Assembly (NCBI GenBank): GCA_945864765.1
Contig: CAMBDR010000144.1
Location: 1 to 8,490, forward strand
Direction of reading: 5' to 3'
Length of the DNA stretch: 8,490 nt
Source of the DNA: Janthinobacterium lividum
Lineage (GTDB): Bacteria; Pseudomonadota; Gammaproteobacteria; Burkholderiales; Burkholderiaceae_D
The number at the start of each line of letters is the position of its first letter. Within the stretch, counting starts at the first letter, position 1. A program made the translations under genes and the position numbers. The notes under the pieces are model-generated. The model had not been told where the DNA came from and searched no databases. It saw nothing but the letters and a program-made list of their open reading frames with translations. Below, piece after piece: positions 1 to 7,461 of this stretch.

Positions 1-797
1 AACTGTTGGCCTAATTGCCCGCCAAGTTGGGCCTGCTGAACAATTTGTTCAAAATAAGCGCGCTGCCCGGGGCCTGCCATGGGTACCACAAAATGCAGTT
101 GTGGATCGCGCTGCAACAGGTTTTGTGCCGCTTGCACAAACGCCAGCGCATTGTATTTTAATTCCGACATCCGGCTGCCGGGCATGATCGCGACCACCCG
201 TGCGCTGGTGGGCAGGCCCAGTGCCGCGCGTGCGGCCTCGACCGGCACTTGCAAGGGAATCACTTCAGCCAAAGGGTGGCCGACATAACTGACCTCAATC
301 CCCGCAGCCTGATAAATTTCCGCTTCAAACGGGAATACCACCAACATGTGGGAGACCGCTTTGGCAATTTTTTTGATGCGTCCACCGCGCCAGGCCCAAA
401 TGGACGGGCTAATGTAGTGCATGGTGGGAATACCCGCCTGGCGTAATTGGATTTCCAGCCCCAGATTAAAATCAGGTGCATCAACGCCAATAAACACGGC
501 GGGTTGTTCGGCGATCAGGCGTTGGCGTAAATCGATTTGAATTTGTTTGATTTCACGATAATGAGCCAAGACTTCAAATAAGCCACGCACCGACAGTTTT
601 TCCATCGGAAAATCGCTGACAAAGCCGTATTCTGCCATTTTGGGGCCGCCAATCCCATGGATCAAGCTATTGGGCAAGGCTGGACGCAAGCCGGACAAGA
701 GTCGCGCTGCCAACAAATCGCCCGAAGCCTCACCGGCGACCAAGGCCACGGTCGGGCTGGTGGTCGGCTGGGCGTTACCATATAGATCAGCACTCAT
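1..797 (-). CDS. lpxB: Lipid-A-disaccharide synthase LpxB (3' end cut by window edge)
   Basis: LpxB is a peripheral inner-membrane glycosyltransferase (family GT19). It joins UDP-2,3-diacylglucosamine to lipid X to give the tetra-acyl disaccharide-1-phosphate core of lipid A. I translated 265 codons from the ATG at 797 without a stop; full-length members have about 380 to 390 residues, so about the last third lies outside the window. Visible family motifs are LVAGEASGD (19-27), MEKLSVRGLFEVL (65-77), IGVDAPDFN (103-111), HYISPSIWAW (127-136) and MPGSR (205-209). D106 and R209 align with E. coli D98 and R201, which are reported as important for activity. The start lies 6 bases after the lpxA stop, and the ribosome binding site is weak, so translation may depend on lpxA. 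The identification is secure; the missing C-terminus cannot be judged. Confidence 0.96.
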   Translation of the reverse strand, partial: MSADLYGNAQPTTSPTVALVAGEASGDLLAARLLSGLRPALPNSLIHGIGGPKMAEYGFVSDFPMEKLSVRGLFEVLAHYREIKQIQIDLRQRLIAEQPAVFIGVDAPDFNLGLEIQLRQAGIPTMHYISPSIWAWRGGRIKKIAKAVSHMLVVFPFEAEIYQAAGIEVSYVGHPLAEVIPLQVPVEAARAALGLPTSARVVAIMPGSRMSELKYNALAFVQAAQNLLQRDPQLHFVVPMAGPGQRAYFEQIVQQAQLGGQLGQQ

Positions 798-803
798 ACC
801 AGG

Positions 804-1592
804 CTAGCGAACAATACCACGGGTCGTATTGCCCAGAAATTGATGGAGTAGCGTCAGTGATGGTGCCGCCTCGGTTTTTTCGGCGGCCAAGTCCAACAGT
901 GCGGAACGCGCTTGCTCCAGCGTCAAACCCGATTTATAAATCAATTTATAGGCAGAACGAATGCCGCTGATTTCTTCGCGACTAAACCCGCGCCGCTTCA
1001 AACCTTCCACATTGATACCATGGGCCGCCGCCGGATTGCCATTGAGAATAACGAAGGGTGGCACGTCCTGGGTTAAGCTGGTACTCATACCAACCATGGC
1101 GTGCGCACCGATTTGGCAAAATTGATGCACATTGCTAAAGCCCCCCATCAACACCCAGTCGCCCACCGTCACATGGCCAGCCAATTGGGCGTTATTGGCG
1201 AAAATGGTGTGATTTCCGATTTGGCAATCATGCGCCAAATGCACATAGGCCATAATCCAGTTATCGTTGCCCAAGCGGGTAACACCCACATCTTGCACCG
1301 TACCCAAATTGAAGGTGCAAAATTCGCGAATCACATTGCGGTCGCCAATTTCAAGTCGGGTGGGTTCGCCGGCATACTTTTTATCCTGCGGTGCAGCACC
1401 GATGGATGAAAATTGATAGAAGGTGTTATCACGCCCAATTTGGGTATGCCCTTCAATCACCACATGCGGCCCAATTTTGCTGCCGGAGGCAATTTGAACA
1501 TCGGGCCCAATGATGGAATACGCCCCCACTTGCACATCATCGGCTAATTCTGCCCGACCATCAACCAATGCAGTAGGATGGATCAGCGCCAT
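804..1592 (-). CDS. lpxA: UDP-N-acetylglucosamine O-acyltransferase LpxA
   Basis: LpxA is a cytoplasmic trimer of left-handed beta-helices. It catalyses the first step of lipid A synthesis, moving a 3-hydroxyacyl chain from ACP to the 3-OH of UDP-GlcNAc. From the ATG at 1592 the protein has 262 residues, the same as E. coli LpxA. Hexapeptide repeats cover roughly residues 1-190, followed by a helical C-terminal domain that begins near EGLKRRGFS and ends TRGIVR. The catalytic His is H121 in AHDCQIG (E. coli H125). KYAGEPTRLEIGDRN and NVHQFCQIGAH are conserved. M169 in AMVGMS occupies the acyl-ruler position (E. coli G173, P. aeruginosa M169), which predicts C10 chains. An in-frame ATG at 1640 would add 16 residues with no family counterpart, so I reject it. 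The chosen start overlaps the fabZ stop as TAATG, with GGTGG just upstream. Confidence 0.97.
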   Translation of the reverse strand: MALIHPTALVDGRAELADDVQVGAYSIIGPDVQIASGSKIGPHVVIEGHTQIGRDNTFYQFSSIGAAPQDKKYAGEPTRLEIGDRNVIREFCTFNLGTVQDVGVTRLGNDNWIMAYVHLAHDCQIGNHTIFANNAQLAGHVTVGDWVLMGGFSNVHQFCQIGAHAMVGMSTSLTQDVPPFVILNGNPAAAHGINVEGLKRRGFSREEISGIRSAYKLIYKSGLTLEQARSALLDLAAEKTEAAPSLTLLHQFLGNTTRGIVR

Positions 1593-1594
1593 TA
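1590..1594 (-). other. Overlapping stop/start (TAATG) between fabZ and lpxA
   Basis: The fabZ stop TAA (1594-1592) shares its last A with the lpxA ATG (1592-1590). A GGTGG stretch at the end of the fabZ coding sequence can act as the ribosome binding site for lpxA. Such overlaps usually mean that a terminating ribosome re-initiates on the next gene. The overlap is seen directly; the coupling is inferred. Confidence 0.85.
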
Positions 1595-2062
1595 CACCAC
1601 CAAATTTTGCGTGGGGTCGGCGGCATTGCGAACCGTACACATCAACTCGGCTTCCACCGCCAATTGACCGTCAACCGTGGCGATGGCCTTATATTTCCAA
1701 ATGCCACGGGTAACGCGCAAAATTTCGACATCCATTTTCAATTGATCGCCCGGCCCTACTTGGCGTTTAAAACGCGCACCGTCGATGCCGATAAAAAACA
1801 CCAAGGCATTTTCATCCGGCTTCACGCCCATCGTAAGAAAAGACAAAAGCGCTGCCGTTTGCGCCAGGGCTTCAATCATCAAAACACCGGGCATCACGGG
1901 CTTGTGTGGAAAATGGCCACTGAAAAACTCTTCATTGGCACTCACATTTTTAATCGCGGTAATGCGCTTATTGAGTTCATAATCCAATACTCGATCAACC
2001 AATAACATCGGGTAACGATGGGGTAAGTATTCTTTAATTTGTTGTATGTCGAGAGTATTCAT
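1592..2062 (-). CDS. fabZ: 3-hydroxyacyl-[ACP] dehydratase FabZ
   Basis: FabZ is a cytoplasmic hot-dog-fold dehydratase that converts (3R)-hydroxyacyl-ACP to trans-2-enoyl-ACP in fatty acid elongation. It therefore draws on the same hydroxyacyl-ACP pool that LpxA and LpxD use, which is the usual explanation for its place in this cluster. The protein has 156 residues, a normal length. Motifs are LPHRYPMLLVDRV (13-25), the catalytic helix region with H50 in SGHFP, PVMPGVLMIEALAQ (55-68) with catalytic E64, and FFIGIDGARFKRQVGPGD in the second half. The short C-terminal tail (NAADPTQNLVV) is unremarkable. The ATG at 2062 overlaps the lpxD stop as ATGA. The sequence ahead of it is A-rich (GAAGATGAAAAATC) with only a weak ribosome binding site, so coupling to lpxD is likely. 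Confidence 0.97.
   Translation of the reverse strand: MNTLDIQQIKEYLPHRYPMLLVDRVLDYELNKRITAIKNVSANEEFFSGHFPHKPVMPGVLMIEALAQTAALLSFLTMGVKPDENALVFFIGIDGARFKRQVGPGDQLKMDVEILRVTRGIWKYKAIATVDGQLAVEAELMCTVRNAADPTQNLVV
2059..2062 (-). other. Overlapping start/stop (ATGA) between lpxD and fabZ
   Basis: The fabZ start ATG (2062-2060) and the lpxD stop TGA (2061-2059) overlap as ATGA. There is no strong Shine-Dalgarno sequence for fabZ, which fits re-initiation by ribosomes finishing lpxD. The overlap is seen directly; the coupling is inferred. Confidence 0.85.
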
Positions 2063-3132
2063 GATTTTTCATCTTCAGTTTTTTGTTGGGTGAGTTTTTC
2101 TATGGTTTTTTCCATGGCGCGGACTTTGCTGCGTAGGCTGGCCAGATTACGCACCACGGCGGCCGTCTTTTCCCATTCGGCATTTTTTGCCAGAGGATAA
2201 AATCCTGTGTATTGCCCGGCTTCCAAAATCGAGCGCGAGACCATGCTGCCGGATGAGATATGGACATGATCAACGATATTGAGGTGCCCAAGCACCATCG
2301 CAGCACCGCCAAAAGTACAATATTTTCCTATTTTGGCACTGCCCGCCACACCAACGCAACCAGCCATTGCCGTGTGGTCACCAATTTGACAGTTATGCCC
2401 GATTTGGATCTGGTTATCGAGCTTGACGCCATCGCCGATAATGGTATCGGCCAAAGCGCCGCGGTCAACGGTGGTGTTGGCACCGATATCCACATCATCG
2501 CCCATCACCACGCGCCCGGTTTGGGGAATTTTAATCCATGCCCCGGCGTCATTGGCAAAACCAAAACCATCGGTGCCAATCACCGCACCGGAATGAATGA
2601 TGCCGCGCTGCCCCAGAATGCAGCGCGCATGAAAGCTGACATTGGCAAACAAATGACTATCGTCGCCAATTTGCGCACCCTGCCCGATAAAGCAACCGGC
2701 ATCAATTTCAACCCGCTCGCCAATCACCACGTCCGCTTCAATCGTCACATGGGGGCCGATACAGGCACTGGCGGCAATCCGCGCCGACTCGGCTACCACC
2801 GCGCCCGGGTGTATCCCTGCGGGTTTGGCTTTTTGCTCCAGCGCATAAAAAATTTGCGCGGCGCGGGCAAACCAGGCATAGGGATTAGGCGTAATGATTT
2901 GACTGCCCAAATAGCTGCCCTGCTCGTCCAGCCAAGCGGCGTCACGTTCATTCACAATCAAAGCCGCCGCCAAGCTACTGGCAGCCTGAGGCCGCAATTT
3001 GACATTGCTCAAAAAGCTCAAGTGCCGTGCATCCGCCAAATCCAGAGGGGCGATACCCGCCACTGCCAAAGCAGGGTCACCCGACAGGCAACCACCCAAG
3101 CGTTCAACCAAGGCACCTAATTGCATACTCAT
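2059..3132 (-). CDS. lpxD: UDP-3-O-(3-hydroxyacyl)glucosamine N-acyltransferase LpxD
   Basis: LpxD catalyses the third step of lipid A synthesis, transferring a 3-hydroxyacyl chain from ACP to the 2-amino group of UDP-3-O-acyl-glucosamine in the cytoplasm. The 357-residue protein has the family order: an N-terminal uridine-binding domain (about 1-100, with HLSFLSNVK and an NPYAWFARA segment), a left-handed beta-helix of hexapeptide repeats (about 105-315), and a C-terminal helix (about 320-357). Catalytic H246 lies in DNQIQIGHNCQIG and H283 in LGHLNI, matching E. coli H239 and H276. IGTDGFGFA (185-193) is conserved. M297 matches E. coli M290, a reported chain-length residue. Two starts compete: ATG 3132 and ATG 3126. 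GGAAG at 3140-3136 sits 3 bases from the first and 9 from the second, so the shorter form (MQLGALVERL, 355 residues) may be the real one. Confidence 0.96.
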   Translation of the reverse strand: MSMQLGALVERLGGCLSGDPALAVAGIAPLDLADARHLSFLSNVKLRPQAASSLAAALIVNERDAAWLDEQGSYLGSQIITPNPYAWFARAAQIFYALEQKAKPAGIHPGAVVAESARIAASACIGPHVTIEADVVIGERVEIDAGCFIGQGAQIGDDSHLFANVSFHARCILGQRGIIHSGAVIGTDGFGFANDAGAWIKIPQTGRVVMGDDVDIGANTTVDRGALADTIIGDGVKLDNQIQIGHNCQIGDHTAMAGCVGVAGSAKIGKYCTFGGAAMVLGHLNIVDHVHISSGSMVSRSILEAGQYTGFYPLAKNAEWEKTAAVVRNLASLRSKVRAMEKTIEKLTQQKTEDEKS

Positions 3133-3144
3133 CTGCTTCCAGGC

Positions 3145-3675
3145 TTATTTGTTCAAAATTTTCAATACCTTGTCGGTAATGTCGATCTTGGCACTGGCCC
3201 AAACCGCTTCTTGAAATACGATATCGTATTTTTCCGCTTCGGCCACTTGCTTGATCGCTTTGGTAGCGCGCTCTTGCACGGCGGCCAACTCTTCGTTTTT
3301 ACGTTGGGTTAAATCTTCCCGCACTTCGCGCTGCTTGCGCTGGAATTCTTTATCCAGTTCGGTCAATTCACGTTGCCGCTTACTACGATCCGTTTCTGAC
3401 ATGACCGGGGCTTCTTTGTCATACTTTTCAGCCAACGTCTTCAGACGCGTATTCATGTCTTGCAGTTCTTTTTCGCGTTTGGCAACTTCTTGCTCGATGC
3501 GGGAATTGGCAGCCTTGGCTAAATTTGATTCGGCAAAGATACGCTCGGTTCTGACAAAGCCGATCTTTGAAAATTCTTGCGCTTGCGCGCTATTAATCGC
3601 GCTCACCGACAGGGCTAACATTGCGGCCAACCTGGAATATTTTGCTAGAGCTATGGTTACACTACGAGATTTCAA
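3145..3675 (-). CDS. skp: Periplasmic chaperone Skp/OmpH family protein (TTG start)
   Basis: Skp is a trimeric periplasmic chaperone that holds unfolded outer-membrane proteins between the Sec translocon and the BAM complex. The protein has 176 residues. It starts with a signal peptide: a basic n-region (MKSRSVTIALAK), a hydrophobic core (LAAMLALSVSAI) and a probable cleavage site after AQA (30-32). Next come the beta strand KIGFVRTERIF, a long charged, coiled-coil-like helical region (about 50-145) that would form the tentacle, and a final conserved block YDIVFQEAVWASAKIDITDKVLK. The start codon is TTG at 3675. The frame upstream reaches a stop with no ATG, the only nearby ATG (codon 19) would remove the n-region, and GGAG lies 7 bases upstream. 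It follows bamA by 40 bases and precedes lpxD by 12, the usual order. Confidence 0.93.
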   Translation of the reverse strand: MKSRSVTIALAKYSRLAAMLALSVSAINSAQAQEFSKIGFVRTERIFAESNLAKAANSRIEQEVAKREKELQDMNTRLKTLAEKYDKEAPVMSETDRSKRQRELTELDKEFQRKQREVREDLTQRKNEELAAVQERATKAIKQVAEAEKYDIVFQEAVWASAKIDITDKVLKILNK

Positions 3676-3682
3676 GATCTTT

Positions 3683-3686
3683 CTCC
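3683..3686 (-). promoter_or_regulatory. Ribosome binding site for skp, deciding the TTG start
   Basis: GGAG, read as GGAGAAAGATC before TTG, is spaced 7 bases from the TTG codon at 3675. This is a good Shine-Dalgarno match in a 40-base gap. It supports a TTG start over the later ATG, which would lack the basic part of the signal peptide. Confidence 0.75.
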
Positions 3687-3715
3687 GAATTTCAAAAAAT
3701 TAATCAATACGACTA

Positions 3716-6037
3716 TTAAAACCCAGCACCAACCTGGAACTGGAAATTTTGCTTACGATCATCCGGTTTTGCATTGAGCGCACGACCAAAACTGATTTTC
3801 AATGGCCCCACTGGCGAAATCCAGCTCAAACCAATCCCGGCTGCAAAGCGCAACTCCCGTCCGGTGATTTTCTGCCCTTCCTGAAACACATTACCACCAT
3901 CGAGGAAGGTAAACCAACGTAAGGTCCGATCCGCCCCCGTACCAGGCAAGGGAAATTGCAGTTCAAGATTACCATACAAACGCGATGCACCGCCCAAGGG
4001 GTCGCCATTTGAATCCAACGCGCCCAAGGTTCCCGATTCATAGCCCCGCACCGAACCAATCCCGCCCGCCGTAAAGTTTTTGAAGATTGGAAACGGTTTC
4101 TTGCCTAATCCATGCCCGTAAGCAAATTCACCATTTAAGGCCAAGGTGATTTTACTGAAAACAGGGCGGAAATATTGATGCTGATAAACCGCGCGATAAT
4201 ACTTCAAGTTGCCGAAAAAGTCTACATCCAAATTGGCCCGTTGATATTGCCCGATATTCGGTGCCAAAGCGCTATCACGGCTATCACGTTGCCAGGCCAC
4301 GGTAAAAGGAATGGCGGTGGTGGTGGCGCTATCGGTGCCGCCCAACTGCTGTACATAGGCGATATAACGGCTTGGGCTGGTTGGGTCAACACTCACCGTG
4401 GTGCGCTCAGGGCCAATGCCGAAAAACACCGTATCAAGTTCGGAAAATGGCACACCAAAGCTCAAGCGCCCACCATACGTGGAAGTGGAAAAACTGCCGA
4501 TATTCGCCGAAATAGGGTTCGCCTTGCGCGAAAAAATATCCCAACTCCGGCTCACCCCGTCATCGGTGAAATACGGGTCGGTTTGTGAAACGCCAATAGT
4601 GCGGTTTTGGCGGCTGGTGTTAATATCAAACCCCACGGTGGTGCCGCTACCAGCAAAGTTGGCTTGTTGAATTTGCGCAGTCAGGGTCAGCTTTTCGCTT
4701 TGTGAAAAACCCGCGCCAATCAAAAAGTTACCCGTTGGCTTTTCAGTCACAGCCAGATTCACATCCACTTGATCGGGCGTTCCAGCTACTTCCGGCGTGG
4801 TGACCGTTACTTCTTTAAAATACCCCAAACGGTCGGCCCGGTCGCGCGAGAGTTTGATTCTGTTACCGTCATACCAAGCACTTTCAAATTGGCGGAATTC
4901 ACGCCGCACCACTTCATCACGGGTACGGGTATTGCCCGAGACATTCACCCGTCGCACATACACGCGCTTGCCAGGGTCAACGATAATGGTAAACGACACT
5001 TCTTTTTTGTCCTTCTGAATATCCGGGTTGGCATTCACATTGGCAAAGGCATAACCAAAATTACCCAAACGGTCGGAGATGCGCTTAATACTCTCGGTGA
5101 GGCGATCACCGGAAAAGACTTGGCCTTTTTTGATCAACAACAAAGAACGCATTTCTTCTTCGCGGCCAAACAATTCGCCCTCAAATTTCACGTCAGAAAC
5201 GGTATATTTTTCACCTTCAACAATATTCACGGTCAGAAAAATATCTTTTTTATTGGGGCTGATTGCAACCTGGGTCGATTCCACTTGCATTTCGATATAC
5301 CCCCGATTGAGGTAATGCGATTTGATGGTTTCCAGATCACCCGTGAGCTTTTCTTTCGAATATTGATCGGCCTTACTGTACCAAGTGAACCAACCAGGCG
5401 TGCGCAAGGCAATTAAAGCTTGCAGGTCTTTATCGGAAAAGGTTTTATTGCCGACAAAGGTGATTCCTTGAATCCGTGAGACTTCGCCCTCTTCCACGTT
5501 AAAACTCACGTTGACGCGGTTGCGTTCAATCGGTTTGATTTCGGTGGTAATTTGCACCCCGTACAAACCTTTGGACAGGTATTGACGCTTTAATTCCTGC
5601 TCAGCCTTGTCCACCACCGATTTATCGAAAACCCGCGATTCACCAATCCCGACTTCTTTCAAGGCTTTGGTTAAGGCATCTTTTTCAAATTCTTTGGTGC
5701 CAACAAACTCAACGCTGGCAATGGCGGGCCGCTCATCGACCAAAACCACTAACACATCCCCTTCGACTTCGATGCGTACATCCTTGAAAAAGCCAGTCGC
5801 ATACAATGCCTTGATGGCGGCGGCGGCTTTGGCGTCGGTAAATTGTTCGCCCACCCGGACAGGCAGATAGCTAAACACCGTTCCTGCTTCGGTACGCTGG
5901 ATGCCCTCAACCCGAATATCTTTCACCGTAAACGGATCGACTGCCAGCGCTTGCCCGCTACAAAGGGCAAAAGCAGCCAAGGCAAGCAGGCGGCGAGGGT
6001 GATGCGGTAGCGCTTCGTTATTAAAATGTAATTTCAT
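3716..6037 (-). CDS. bamA: Outer membrane protein assembly factor BamA (Omp85 family)
   Basis: BamA is the core of the BAM complex, which folds and inserts beta-barrel proteins into the outer membrane. The 773-residue protein is near the family norm. It has a signal peptide (core LLALAAFALCSGQALA, probable cleavage after residue 32) and five POTRA domains at about 36-103, 105-183, 187-275, 278-356 and 358-433. Each opens with a strand of the type IRVEGIQ, VEFVGT, ITFVGN, VKFEGE or VNVSGN. A 16-strand barrel follows from about 437 to 773. The loop 6 signature is VRGYESGTLG (663-672), and GNFLIGAGFS (436-445) marks the first barrel strand. The protein ends FQFQVGAGF with the C-terminal Phe typical of BAM substrates. 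ATG 6037 is the only plausible start: the frame has a stop at 6055-6053, although no clear ribosome binding site is present. Confidence 0.98.
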   Translation of the reverse strand: MKLHFNNEALPHHPRRLLALAAFALCSGQALAVDPFTVKDIRVEGIQRTEAGTVFSYLPVRVGEQFTDAKAAAAIKALYATGFFKDVRIEVEGDVLVVLVDERPAIASVEFVGTKEFEKDALTKALKEVGIGESRVFDKSVVDKAEQELKRQYLSKGLYGVQITTEIKPIERNRVNVSFNVEEGEVSRIQGITFVGNKTFSDKDLQALIALRTPGWFTWYSKADQYSKEKLTGDLETIKSHYLNRGYIEMQVESTQVAISPNKKDIFLTVNIVEGEKYTVSDVKFEGELFGREEEMRSLLLIKKGQVFSGDRLTESIKRISDRLGNFGYAFANVNANPDIQKDKKEVSFTIIVDPGKRVYVRRVNVSGNTRTRDEVVRREFRQFESAWYDGNRIKLSRDRADRLGYFKEVTVTTPEVAGTPDQVDVNLAVTEKPTGNFLIGAGFSQSEKLTLTAQIQQANFAGSGTTVGFDINTSRQNRTIGVSQTDPYFTDDGVSRSWDIFSRKANPISANIGSFSTSTYGGRLSFGVPFSELDTVFFGIGPERTTVSVDPTSPSRYIAYVQQLGGTDSATTTAIPFTVAWQRDSRDSALAPNIGQYQRANLDVDFFGNLKYYRAVYQHQYFRPVFSKITLALNGEFAYGHGLGKKPFPIFKNFTAGGIGSVRGYESGTLGALDSNGDPLGGASRLYGNLELQFPLPGTGADRTLRWFTFLDGGNVFQEGQKITGRELRFAAGIGLSWISPVGPLKISFGRALNAKPDDRKQNFQFQVGAGF

Positions 6038-6081
6038 TGGCCAAGATCGAAGTTAATAATCTGATTGAATTAATGGAATGC

Positions 6082-7452
6082 TCACAGCAAGAACTTGCCG
6101 AGATGACGAATCCCATCATTGGTGAAGGCAATTGCCATCATGATGAGTAAGATCAAAAAGCCGATTCTTTGGCCCATTTCAGCAAACCGTGGCGACAAGG
6201 GGCGTCCCATTAAAACTTCCAGCGAATAATACAGCAAAAAGCCGCCATCCAACACCGGAATAGGCAGCAAATTCATTACACCCAGGCTAATACTGATCAA
6301 AGCCACAAATCCAACAAAGGCCACCAAGCCCATTTGGGCACTTTGACCGGCATATTCGGCGATCGAAACCGGGCCAGAAAGATTTTTCAGAGAAACCTGG
6401 CCTACCAGCATTTTGCCAAACATTTTTACTGTGAGCACACTGGTTTGCCAAGTTTTTTCCACCCCTTTGCCCAAGGCGGGCAAGAGTGCATAGTCAATGG
6501 TGCGCATTTTGGGGGCAGAATCAATTTCAATTTGAATGCGACCAATACGCCGGGCTGCCTCGTCTTTTGCATCTTCAATCGTGACTTGACGCTCAAATAC
6601 TTGCTGCGAGGCACTTTTTCCACGGAAAACCAGGGTTTGTCCGGGTGCTTTGCGTATTTGTTGTACAAAATCAAGCGCATCAATCACGCTTTGTTGGCCG
6701 ACCATGGTAATTTGGTCACCCGCTTGCAGACCTGCGCGCTCGGCTGCGCCACCCGCCATCACCTTGTTAATGATGGCGGGTGGGCGGGCTAATTCCAACC
6801 CAAGCTTACCGTTAAAATCGCCTTCCAACTCTTTTTCGCTTAATTCTGCCAGGCTAAGCGATAACACTTGGCCGCTACCATTGGCCAGTGCCACTTGAAG
6901 TTCAACCTTGGCTTGCTGATGCAAAGCTGCTTGCAACAGGCTCCAGCGCAATTCGGACCATGATTGCACCGCCTTGCCATCGACTGCCAGCACGGTTTCG
7001 CCACCGCGCAAACCTGCCTGCCAGGCAGCCGTATTTTCAGGCACCGCCTGCAGCAGCGCAAGCGGATCGGGAATACCATGCATATGCAAGAGCGCAATGA
7101 GGGTGATGGCCATCAAGAAATTGGCAATCGGGCCTGCCGCCACAATCGCAATGCGTTTCCACACGGTTTGATGGGTGAATTCGCGCAATAATTCAGATGG
7201 GGACAATTCCTGCAACTCGGCATCGCGTTGATCCAGCATTTTGACGTAACCACCCAAAGGCCATAAAGAAATCGCCCATTCGGTTTGATCCGGGCCAAAG
7301 CGGCGCGACCATAATACCCGCCCAAAGCCAATCGAAAAGCGCAATACTTTCACATTGCACCAACGCGCCACCCAATAATGGCCTAATTCATGCACGACCA
7401 CCAAGGGGCCTAATGCCAGAAAAAATGCCCACAATGCGGTGATAAAATTCAT
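6082..7452 (-). CDS. rseP: RIP metalloprotease RseP (site-2 protease, M50B)
   Basis: RseP is an inner-membrane zinc protease. In the envelope stress pathway it cuts the anti-sigma factor RseA after DegS, and it also clears signal-peptide remnants. From ATG 7452 it has 456 residues, close to E. coli RseP (450). The first membrane segment carries the zinc motif HELGH (21-25). A second segment lies at about 100-123. Two PDZ domains follow, about 125-205 (TAAWQAGLRGGETVLAVDG) and 222-305 (AAERAGLQAGDQITMV). The last two segments are at about 376-400 and 428-445, with NLLPIPVLDGG (394-404) giving the third zinc ligand, D402. The residue after LDGG is Phe instead of the usual His. An in-frame ATG at 7542 lies inside dxr and adds 30 cysteine-rich residues unlike the family, so I reject it. 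The chosen start follows the dxr stop by 7 bases. Confidence 0.97.
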   Translation of the reverse strand: MNFITALWAFFLALGPLVVVHELGHYWVARWCNVKVLRFSIGFGRVLWSRRFGPDQTEWAISLWPLGGYVKMLDQRDAELQELSPSELLREFTHQTVWKRIAIVAAGPIANFLMAITLIALLHMHGIPDPLALLQAVPENTAAWQAGLRGGETVLAVDGKAVQSWSELRWSLLQAALHQQAKVELQVALANGSGQVLSLSLAELSEKELEGDFNGKLGLELARPPAIINKVMAGGAAERAGLQAGDQITMVGQQSVIDALDFVQQIRKAPGQTLVFRGKSASQQVFERQVTIEDAKDEAARRIGRIQIEIDSAPKMRTIDYALLPALGKGVEKTWQTSVLTVKMFGKMLVGQVSLKNLSGPVSIAEYAGQSAQMGLVAFVGFVALISISLGVMNLLPIPVLDGGFLLYYSLEVLMGRPLSPRFAEMGQRIGFLILLIMMAIAFTNDGIRHLGKFLL

Positions 7453-7455
7453 AAT

Positions 7456-7461
7456 CCCCTT
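7456..7461 (-). promoter_or_regulatory. Ribosome binding site for rseP overlapping the dxr stop
   Basis: AAGGGG overlaps the dxr stop codon (TAAGGGG) and lies 3 bases before the rseP ATG at 7452. The spacing is short but usable. It supports the start at 7452 and suggests that rseP translation is linked to dxr. Confidence 0.65.

Noticed and set aside
1593..1640. Upstream ATG (1640) extending LpxA by 16 residues
   Set aside because: The extension lies within fabZ and has no counterpart in the family. Starting at 1592 gives exactly the E. coli length and a TAATG junction.
2260..3120. Long open frame of 286 codons on the plus strand
   Set aside because: It lies entirely antisense to lpxD, has no recognisable domain, and reads as a His/Asn/Thr/Gly-rich mirror of hexapeptide-repeat codons. 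lpxD is unambiguous.
4769..5416. Open frame of 215 codons on the plus strand
   Set aside because: It is antisense to the POTRA region of bamA, with no family resemblance or supporting ribosome binding site. It is a codon-bias shadow.
6087..6098. Small inverted repeat (GCAAG/CTTGC) at the end of rseP
   Set aside because: The arms are 5 bases with a 2-base centre inside the coding sequence, with no T-run. It cannot form a useful terminator hairpin.
6038..6120. Possible sigma-E promoter ahead of bamA, as known in E. coli
   Set aside because: I looked for a GGAACTT-type -35 with a TCTGA-type -10 on the minus strand in the end of rseP and the 44-base gap and found no convincing pair. A scored search further inside rseP would be needed to exclude it.
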